Below, one piece after another: positions 22,420 through 27,623 of a stretch of 27,623 nt of DNA; the first letter of the stretch is position 1, and the number at the start of each line of letters is the position of its first letter. Where the stretch lies: NCBI GenBank assembly GCA_038125725.1, contig JAYPEK010000050.1, forward strand, positions 1 through 27,623, read 5' to 3'. A program made the position numbers and the translations under genes. The notes under the pieces were generated by a model. The model was not told the origin of the DNA and searched no databases. It saw only the letters and a program-made list of their open reading frames with translations. The DNA comes from TMED8 sp038125725. GTDB taxonomy: Bacteria > Pseudomonadota > Alphaproteobacteria > Rhodospirillales > Casp-alpha2.

Positions 22420-23648
22420 GTCCGTTCGAGCAGGAACTGGCCCACGTCGATCTCGCCGTGATCGAAGCCGATCTCGCAATAACGCAGATAATAGTGCCAC
22501 ATGCGGTGGAAGCGCTGATCGAATCCGAGTTGTTGGATCGCCGGCCAATTGGCGCGAAAATCCTGATCCCAGCGCCGCAGCGTTTCCGCATAAGAGGGTC
22601 CGAAGAACGCGGTGTCTACCACGGTGAAACCGCCCTCAGAGGCGCTTTTGGCAAAGGCCGAGAAACTCGGCAGCATGCCGCCGGGAAAGATGTAGCGCTG
22701 GATAAAATCCGGCGTATCCCGGTAATTCGAGAACCTCGATTCATCGATGGTAATGATCTGCAGCGCCGCGCGGCCACCGGGTTTCAGGCATCGATCGAGC
22801 GCGGCAAAGTAGCTCGGCCAATAGCGCTCCCCGACAGCCTCAAACATTTCAACGGAAACGATCTTGTCGAAGGTCTCGTCGATGTCGCGGTAGTCCTGCA
22901 ACCGGATTTCGACCTGATCGGTCAAACCGGCAGATTGCATGCGTGCCCTGGCAAAGGCTGCCTGCTCAGTCGATAGCGTCAAACCGACTATCCGGCAGCC
23001 GAATTCCTGCGCGGCGATCTCCGCGAAACCGCCCCAGCCGCAGCCGATCTCAAGCACTCTGTCGCCCGGCTTAAGGTCGAGTTTCCGGGCCAATCTCAAG
23101 TACTTGCGCCGCTGGCCCGTGACCATGTCCTCCTCGCTGCTTTCGAACAGCGCAGACGAATAGCTCATGGTCTTATCAAGCCACTGTGCGTAGAAGTCAT
23201 TGCCCAGATCATAGTGGGCGGCGATGTTGCGACGACTGCCTTGGCGTGAGTTGGCCCTTAACGCATGGCGAAGCCGCCCGATGAGGCGAGACGTCCAGGA
23301 TGGGCTCAAGGCGCCGGAAAGCGTATCGGCATTTCGGCATCCGAGCGCCAGCAACGTCGCGAGATCCGGCGTATCCCATTCGCCTTCCATGTAGCTCTCG
23401 GCGAAACCGACATCTCCGGCCGCCAGTACACGAGCCACCAGCCGCAGGCTATTGACTTGCAGGTGCGCCTGCGGGCCGTCTTCGGCGCCTTCGAAGGTAT
23501 GCAGCGCGCCGGAAGGGAAACTGACGGTCAAGCGGCCAAACCGAAGCCGCCGGAGCCAAGTAACGAACAAGCGCTCGCGCAACCGCAGGAAACTTGGGGC
23601 AGCGTTGATATCAGCGCCGGTGGCAACATTGCTTAGCGAATTCTCCAT
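22416..23648 (-). CDS. cfa: Cyclopropane-fatty-acyl-phospholipid synthase-like methyltransferase
   Basis: A 410-residue SAM-dependent lipid methyltransferase. An N-terminal lipid-binding domain (about 1-135) precedes IAAHYDLGNDFYAQWLD and the SAM motif VLEIGCGWGG at 198-207. Compared with E. coli Cfa (from memory), bicarbonate-binding Glu239 and Tyr317 are kept (here Glu270, Tyr353), but Cys139 is Ser165 and His266 is Gln297. It may therefore methylate unsaturated acyl chains without cyclopropanation, as does the methylase of furan-fatty-acid synthesis in Rhodobacter; this is inference. GAGG lies about 9 nt before the ATG. It follows DUF1365 after 9 bp and overlaps the MFS gene. Confidence 0.9.
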   Translation of the reverse strand: MENSLSNVATGADINAAPSFLRLRERLFVTWLRRLRFGRLTVSFPSGALHTFEGAEDGPQAHLQVNSLRLVARVLAAGDVGFAESYMEGEWDTPDLATLLALGCRNADTLSGALSPSWTSRLIGRLRHALRANSRQGSRRNIAAHYDLGNDFYAQWLDKTMSYSSALFESSEEDMVTGQRRKYLRLARKLDLKPGDRVLEIGCGWGGFAEIAAQEFGCRIVGLTLSTEQAAFARARMQSAGLTDQVEIRLQDYRDIDETFDKIVSVEMFEAVGERYWPSYFAALDRCLKPGGRAALQIITIDESRFSNYRDTPDFIQRYIFPGGMLPSFSAFAKSASEGGFTVVDTAFFGPSYAETLRRWDQDFRANWPAIQQLGFDQRFHRMWHYYLRYCEIGFDHGEIDVGQFLLERT

Positions 23649-23657
23649 GCAGGACCT

Positions 23658-24431
23658 CTACGTGACGATGGTTTGGCCGACCTTTTCCGGGGCCTTGTCG
23701 TGGGGGAAAACACGGAATCCTTTCAGCCACATCTTTGCGGCCTCCCAGTGGATTCCAGCGATGATTTTCACGGTGACGAGGGGAAACCGGAGTAACCGGC
23801 GCGCCAGCGCGCCGTCCGAGAGTGCCACGCGATCGGCCTTGAAAGCCGCCGCCAGCATCAAGCCTTCGTCATCTTCCTGGCGGATCACCACCTTGAGATC
23901 GTTGCCGGGAGGCACGATCCGGAAATGGTAGGTGCAGGCCATGTCGATGAACGGTGAAACATAAAGCTTCTTTTCGCAGTTCTGGCGGATCACCGGGCCG
24001 CTTTCACCAGCCACCGGAATGACATAGGTATGCCGCTCCTGGAACGTGTTGCAGACTTCATAGAGCAGTGCCGCCAGTTGGCCGCCTTGGTCGTAGCAAA
24101 AGAAGACGCTGAGCGGATTGAATACATAGCCGAGAACCCGCGGACAGCAGAGAAGCCGGATGGATCCACTGTCCGGCTCCAACCCCGCCTCACGCAGTCG
24201 TTCCTCGACCCAAGGCCGTAGCGCCGAACCCGTGGTCGGACCATGATCGCGATCGTGGAACGCCAAGAGTGCCGGCTTGTTGTAGCCGAACCACCGAAGC
24301 CCCCGGTCCAGGTCCGGCAACTCGTCCAGATCGAGCAGCAGCGAGAAGATCTTGTAGCGCAGGCGATGGTGTTTCGGGCGCAGCCGCTCGTGGATGACGT
24401 CCCCTTCGTAAATGGCCGAGGCGAACGTCAT
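23658..24431 (-). CDS. DUF1365 domain-containing protein
   Basis: A 257-residue DUF1365 protein with the family's recurring motifs: IYEGDVIHERLRPKHHRLRYKIFSLLLDLDEL at the N-terminus, IRLLCCPRVLGYVFNPLSVFFCYD, YEVCNTFQERHTY, KKLYVSPFIDM and a closing KIIAGIHWEAAKMWLKG. There is no signal peptide. The family nearly always accompanies a flavin amine oxidase-like protein and a Cfa-like methyltransferase; its counterpart in R. sphaeroides is RpoE-dependent and was linked genetically to methylated/furan fatty acids (from memory). Its start overlaps the flavoprotein stop by ATGA, so translation is coupled. Confidence 0.93.
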   Translation of the reverse strand: MTFASAIYEGDVIHERLRPKHHRLRYKIFSLLLDLDELPDLDRGLRWFGYNKPALLAFHDRDHGPTTGSALRPWVEERLREAGLEPDSGSIRLLCCPRVLGYVFNPLSVFFCYDQGGQLAALLYEVCNTFQERHTYVIPVAGESGPVIRQNCEKKLYVSPFIDMACTYHFRIVPPGNDLKVVIRQEDDEGLMLAAAFKADRVALSDGALARRLLRFPLVTVKIIAGIHWEAAKMWLKGFRVFPHDKAPEKVGQTIVT

Positions 24432-25777
24432 GCGGCCATGACCTGCGCCGGGGAAACGTGAATGCGGCCGTTCTCATTTGGCACCGACCAAGGCCGCCGC
24501 GCGCCGCCGAGTTGCTCCGCCACGGCCAATCCCGACTGCAGGGCATCCTCGTGGAAGCCATAGCCAAAGTAGCTACCGCAGAACCATGTCCGCCGCTCGC
24601 CCTGCAACGCCCACATTCGCTGCTGCGCCTGTAGGGCCGCCGTATCGAAGTAGGGGTGGGTGTAATCGAACTCGGCCAGGATGTCTTTTGCTGCCGGCTC
24701 GCGCACCGGGTTCAGGGTCACGAACAAGGGCTGTTCGGTTTCCAGTCCTTGCAGCAGGTTCATCCAATAGGTCACGCACAGCGGCCCCGCCGCATACGTG
24801 CGGGCATCCTCAATGAAATTCCAACTGGACCAGACCCGCTTGCGTTTCGGCATCAGCGATGGATCGCAATGGAGAACGGCACGGTTGTGGGTATAGCGCC
24901 ATCCCCCAAGATAGCGTGTTTCGAGATCGCTCGGATCGGCAATCAGAGCATAGGCCTCGTCCGCATGGGTGGCGATCACCACGTGATCGAAGGCCGAGAT
25001 GGTGCCCGCTGCATCTTCGATAAGCACCTTTTCCCCCTCGCGCCGGACACTGCGCACGCCGCCAAATTGAATGCGATCGCGATAGCCGGCGGTGAGGCGC
25101 TTGACGTATTCGCGGCTGCCACCATCGACCGTGCGCCATTGCGGACGATCCTTGACCAGCAGCAACCCGTGGCTCTGGAAGAAGCGGATAAAGGCCTGCG
25201 CCGGATAGGCCTCCATTTCCGGCGCGGTCGTTGACCAGATCGCAGCGCCCATGGGTAGTAGGTGATTGTCGATAAAGCTCCGCGAGTAGCCGTTGTCATG
25301 CAGATAGCGGCCAAGGCTGAGGTCAGCAGCGCTTGGATTAGCGAGGAGCGCCGGCGCATCACGGTAAAAGCGCAGCACATCCGAGATCATGCGCCAGAAG
25401 CTTGGCCGCAAGGTATTGCGCCGTTGGCCGAGAAGCCCGTTCAAGTTCGTTCCGGCATACTCGAAGCCACCGCCGCGGAGCGAGGCCGCAAACGACATAT
25501 CGCTGTCCTTTGTCGGCACATCCAGGTGCTCGAACAGTGCGACCAGGTTGGGATAGTTCCGCTCGTTGTAGACGATGAAACCCGTATCGACGGGCGTGCT
25601 TCCATCCGGACGGGCCGCATAGACGGTGTTGGAATGCCCTCCGACGTACCCGTTCTTCTCGAAAATCGTTACGTCGTGGTTCCGGTTCAGCAGCCATGCG
25701 GCCGACATGCCGGCGATCCCGGTGCCGATGACAGCGATATTCATGCGCCTGAGTGGGGGCGGGGCGATGTGGTTCAA
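24428..25777 (-). CDS. FAD-dependent amine oxidase-like protein (NAD(P)/FAD oxidoreductase)
   Basis: A protein of about 449 residues with an N-terminal FAD Rossmann motif (AVIGTGIAGMSAAWLL) and VGGHSNTV. The substrate region has DTGFIVYNERNYPNLVALFEHL, GAAIWSTTAPEMEAYPAQAFIRFF and a C-terminal FAD contact in FCGSYFGYGFHEDALQSGLAVAEQL. This is the flavoprotein always paired with DUF1365 and Cfa; in Rhodobacter a homologue is implicated in desaturation/oxidation of methylated fatty acids to furan fatty acids (established there, inferred here). The start given is TTG 25777, preceded by GAGGA at 6 nt; ATG 25744, just before the Rossmann strand, lacks a ribosome site but is a possible start. It is first in the leftward RpoE operon. 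Confidence 0.9.
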   Translation of the reverse strand: MNHIAPPPLRRMNIAVIGTGIAGMSAAWLLNRNHDVTIFEKNGYVGGHSNTVYAARPDGSTPVDTGFIVYNERNYPNLVALFEHLDVPTKDSDMSFAASLRGGGFEYAGTNLNGLLGQRRNTLRPSFWRMISDVLRFYRDAPALLANPSAADLSLGRYLHDNGYSRSFIDNHLLPMGAAIWSTTAPEMEAYPAQAFIRFFQSHGLLLVKDRPQWRTVDGGSREYVKRLTAGYRDRIQFGGVRSVRREGEKVLIEDAAGTISAFDHVVIATHADEAYALIADPSDLETRYLGGWRYTHNRAVLHCDPSLMPKRKRVWSSWNFIEDARTYAAGPLCVTYWMNLLQGLETEQPLFVTLNPVREPAAKDILAEFDYTHPYFDTAALQAQQRMWALQGERRTWFCGSYFGYGFHEDALQSGLAVAEQLGGARRPWSVPNENGRIHVSPAQVMAA

Positions 25778-25829
25778 GGCGGGTCCTCTCTGTCGGTGCA
25801 GTTGCGCAATGTCTCATACGGTTTTACTC

Positions 25830-25859
25830 CTATTACGGACTGCCTTTTCGGTTGGATCA
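25830..25859 (-). promoter_or_regulatory. RpoE-type promoter of the flavoprotein-DUF1365-cfa-MFS-DUF3833 operon
   Basis: TGATCC (25859-25854), an 18-bp spacer, TAATAG (25835-25830). The predicted transcript start is near 25823, leaving 46-79 nt to the two possible start codons of the flavoprotein. Confidence 0.65.
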
Positions 25860-25895
25860 CTTTTCATGGATTTTTTAGCGGTTCCTGTGATCCAA
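25852..25895. repeat. 9-bp inverted repeat formed by divergent -35 elements
   Basis: TTGGATCAC (25852-25860) and GTGATCCAA (25887-25895) are perfect reverse complements separated by 26 bp. Each arm contains the -35 element of one of two diverging RpoE-type promoters. Confidence 0.8.
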
Positions 25896-25917
25896 CGCGG
25901 AAAACTTGGCGTAAGGA
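25888..25917 (+). promoter_or_regulatory. Autoregulatory RpoE-type promoter of rpoE-chrR
   Basis: TGATCC (25888-25893), an 18-bp spacer, TAAGGA (25912-25917). This fits the TGATCC-N18-TAAGA form known for R. sphaeroides RpoE. Transcription should start about 25924, so the TAAGGAGAG before ATG 25922 is the -10 region and not a ribosome-binding site. Confidence 0.7.
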
Positions 25918-26033
25918 GAGCATGGATGCAGTTCTTTCGGTCGACGCTCCCTTCAGCATCGCCACTCCTGTTGGCGATGGCGTGGGGTGGCTTGCGCGTA
26001 ACCGAAAAGGCATTCTTGGCGGGTTCGATGCTT

Positions 26034-26039
26034 GGAGGG
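26034..26039 (+). promoter_or_regulatory. Shine-Dalgarno that decides the rpoE start
   Basis: GGAGGG lies 5 nt before GTG 26045 and supports that codon over the in-frame ATG at 25922, which coincides with the predicted transcription start. Confidence 0.65.
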
Positions 26040-26044
26040 CGCAA

Positions 26045-26617
26045 GTGAGCGACGCGCCACCGCAGCCAACACCGTCACGCCCGATGGAGGCTTTGATTGG
26101 CGCTGTTGCCGCGCGTGGTGACCGCGAAGCCTTCACCGCATTGTTCGAGTATTTCGCACCGCGCTTGAAATCCTTCATGCTTCGCCAAGGCACGGATGGA
26201 CCGATGGCCGAGGAAATCGTCCAGGAAACCATGGTCAATGTTTGGCGCAAGGCGGGGCAATTCGACGCTGCCAAGGCATCAGCCTCGACCTGGGTGTTCA
26301 CCATCGCGCGGAACATGCGTATCGACATGTTGCGAAAGGCCAATCGGCCGGAACCCGACGCCAACGACCCATCCTGGGTGCCGGACCCTGAACCGCAGGC
26401 TTTCGATCTCGTTTCGCGTGATCAGCAAGCTGCCGGCGTGCATCGCGCGATGGCGGCTCTGCCGGCAGAGCAGCAGGACGTATTACGCCTCGCATTCTTC
26501 GAGGACTTGCCGCACGGCGAAGTGGCGGAGCGCCTCGGTGTGCCGCTGGGCACAGTGAAGTCCCGCATCCGATTGGCAATGAAACGGATCAGATCCGAAC
26601 TAGGAGACGGACAATGA
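26045..26617 (+). CDS. rpoE: ECF sigma factor RpoE (ECF11, singlet-oxygen response)
   Basis: A 190-residue ECF sigma factor. Region 2 (about residues 25-95) has RGDREAFTALFEYFAPRLKSFMLRQG, EEIVQETMVNVWRKAGQFD and STWVFTIARNMRIDMLRKANR. A Pro/Asp-rich linker follows (PEPDANDPSWVPDPEPQAF). Region 4 (about 120-182) has LPAEQQDVLRLAFFEDLPHGEVAERLGVPLGTVKSRIRLAMKRIR. The partner ChrR gene starts on its stop codon (ATGA), which defines the ECF11 pair. By homology the sigma is held inactive by ChrR and released by singlet oxygen or organic peroxides. The GTG start is set by GGAGGG and by the position of its own promoter; starting at ATG 25922 would add 41 residues not typical of the family. Confidence 0.93.
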   Translation: MSDAPPQPTPSRPMEALIGAVAARGDREAFTALFEYFAPRLKSFMLRQGTDGPMAEEIVQETMVNVWRKAGQFDAAKASASTWVFTIARNMRIDMLRKANRPEPDANDPSWVPDPEPQAFDLVSRDQQAAGVHRAMAALPAEQQDVLRLAFFEDLPHGEVAERLGVPLGTVKSRIRLAMKRIRSELGDGQ

Positions 26618-27279
26618 CAGTCAGTCATCATCCGAGCGACGAACTGCTTTTCGATTACGCCAGCGGCGCACTTGGCGAGGCCTGGAGCCTTGCCATCGCG
26701 ACACACTTGGCACTCTGTCCTCGTTGTCGCGCCGCCGTGTCGGGTCTCGAGCGCCTTGGTGGCGAACTGGTCGAAGCTGCCCCCATGGAGGCCGTCAGCG
26801 ATGGCCTGCTGGATGCGGTCCTGACGCGAGTCGACGCGGCGCCGGCACCCGCGGCATCGCCTGTGCCCGTGCTGAAGGTGGCGCCGACGACCGCCCCCCG
26901 CCTTCCCCAGCCGCTACGCGATTACGTCGGCGGCGACGTCGAAACCTTGCCATGGCGCCGGCTTGGACGTGGCGCTTATCAGTGTCTGATCCCCTTGCAG
27001 GAGGCCGGCGTTACCGCCAGGCTGCTGCGCATTCCGGCCGGCAAACCCGTGCCGGAGCACTCCCACGGGGGCCTCGAGTTGACGCTTGTCCTTTGCGGCG
27101 CATTTTCTGACGACAGCGGCACCTGTGGGCGCGGTGATCTGCAGGAGGCGGACGAGACGACATTGCACCAGCCTCACGCGGCGGCGGAAGAAGACTGCAT
27201 CTGTCTGGCGATTACCGATGCGCCCTTGCGCTTTAAGAGCCTCGCCGCGCGGATGGTTCAACCGTTACTCGGCATTTGA
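26614..27279 (+). CDS. chrR: Anti-sigma factor ChrR (zinc ASD plus cupin)
   Basis: A 221-residue transcriptional regulator that sequesters RpoE in the cytosol. The N-terminal zinc anti-sigma domain has His6, His31, Cys35 and Cys38 (HLALCPRC), the same residue numbers as the zinc ligands of R. sphaeroides ChrR. A Pro/Ala linker (about 75-100) leads to a cupin with His149, His151, Glu155 and His185, whose spacing (2, 6, 36) equals that of the second zinc site in R. sphaeroides (His141, 143, 147, 177, from memory). In that system the cupin is needed for release of RpoE by singlet oxygen. So all metal ligands appear intact, and the switch should be functional. It overlaps rpoE by ATGA and shares its promoter. 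Confidence 0.95.
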   Translation: MTVSHHPSDELLFDYASGALGEAWSLAIATHLALCPRCRAAVSGLERLGGELVEAAPMEAVSDGLLDAVLTRVDAAPAPAASPVPVLKVAPTTAPRLPQPLRDYVGGDVETLPWRRLGRGAYQCLIPLQEAGVTARLLRIPAGKPVPEHSHGGLELTLVLCGAFSDDSGTCGRGDLQEADETTLHQPHAAAEEDCICLAITDAPLRFKSLAARMVQPLLGI

Positions 27280-27335
27280 CCATTGAACGAAACTGACGCT
27301 CTCATTCCAAAAATGCCAAGAATTCGTCCGTCGCG

Positions 27336-27623
27336 TTACGCTCTGAGCGACGCAGAGAAACGCTTTTCGAAGGCCGTTTGAATGAGTGGTTTCAATTGCG
27401 CCCCAAGGTGACCGATGTGTGAGTTTGCACGCCAGGCCATGCACATTTCACGTGATAGTTCCGGCGCGTCCAACCGAAACACCATAAGTTCTCGGTCGCT
27501 GCGGATCTCGGAGAGAATGTAGAATTCCGGGAAGAATGAGATTCCGACGCCCATGCCGACCATGTGGCGCTGTCCGTCATCAAAACATTTGGGACGCCTG
27601 AGCCTGTATTCTAACGGAGGATC
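27336..27623 (-). CDS. LysR-type transcriptional regulator, C-terminal part (runs off the window)
   Basis: The minus-strand frame is open from the window edge to its stop, giving the last 95 residues of a longer protein. It reads like the end of a LysR effector domain: GQRHMVGMGVGISFFPEFYI (the 'M-V-x-x-G-x-G-I-x-x-x-P' segment before the last strands), then RELMVFRLDAPELSREMCMAWRANSHIGHLGAQLKPLIQTAFEKRF. OxyR-like regulators end similarly, but the DNA-binding domain and redox Cys region are outside the window, so no subfamily is claimed. It is convergent with chrR, 56 bp apart. Confidence 0.75.
   Translation of the reverse strand, partial: DPPLEYRLRRPKCFDDGQRHMVGMGVGISFFPEFYILSEIRSDRELMVFRLDAPELSREMCMAWRANSHIGHLGAQLKPLIQTAFEKRFSASLRA

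Noticed and set aside
27271..27317. GGCATTT/AAATGCC inverted repeat between chrR and the LysR gene as a terminator
   Set aside because: Only 7 bp with a 33-nt loop and no T-run; the left arm lies in the last codons of chrR.

Overview
The window looks like chromosomal DNA of a high-GC alphaproteobacterium, probably a free-living Rhodospirillales-type organism. The grounds are GC-rich coding in both directions with many 4-bp ATGA gene overlaps, aerobic-type cobalamin genes (cobO, cobQ), a phytanoyl-CoA-dioxygenase-like enzyme, and an RpoE-ChrR (ECF11) singlet-oxygen module very close to that of Rhodobacter sphaeroides. No rRNA, tRNA, CRISPR array, transposase or prophage gene was seen.

Layout. 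(1) 0.1-2.9 kb, minus strand: cobO, a SYLF-domain lipoprotein and cobQ form a tight cobalamin operon. (2) 2.9-4.7 kb: an exported DUF3179 protein and a PhyH-family dioxygenase converge on one shared CTAG stop. (3) 4.8-5.6 kb: an A+T-rich orphan gene that looks acquired. (4) 5.6-13.4 kb: a surface-polysaccharide/heptose block. An O-methyltransferase and an asparagine-synthetase-like amidotransferase lie on the minus strand. Opposite them are a dehydrogenase-Gfo/Idh fusion, gmhA, hldE and a membrane methyltransferase. (5) 13.5-16.8 kb: a YjdM/PhnA zinc-ribbon protein, a class A penicillin-binding protein and two small uncharacterised proteins. (6) 16.8-17.6 kb: an A+T-richer interval holding degenerate repeats, an unlisted 56-codon ORF and a predicted small RNA. 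(7) 17.6-27.3 kb: the RpoE-ChrR regulon. (8) The window ends inside a LysR-type regulator.

The most interesting part is the regulon. The sigma factor and its zinc/cupin anti-sigma ChrR sit at 26.0-27.3 kb. Five places carry an extended -35 element GTGATCYAA, exactly 18 bp (counted from TGATCY) from a TAnnnn -10 element. These are a divergent pair between rpoE and the flavoprotein operon, a divergent pair between a DCC-glutathione-peroxidase fusion and a DUF6134-SDR-SnoaL operon, and a solitary one overlapping the stop codon of the peroxidase gene. The leftward operon encodes FAD amine oxidase-like protein, DUF1365, a Cfa-like methyltransferase, an MFS transporter and a DUF3833 lipoprotein. 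It matches the conserved RpoE core linked in Rhodobacter to membrane fatty-acid modification under singlet oxygen.

The solitary promoter points at a short, strongly structured sequence ending in a terminator-like stem and six T residues. I read this as a candidate RpoE-controlled sRNA of about 87 nt (17558 to 17472, minus strand), and it is the best candidate here for something undescribed. Other notable points are the DCC-GPx fusion, loss of two of the known bicarbonate ligands in the Cfa-like enzyme, and a 50-bp convergent overlap of two regulon operons.
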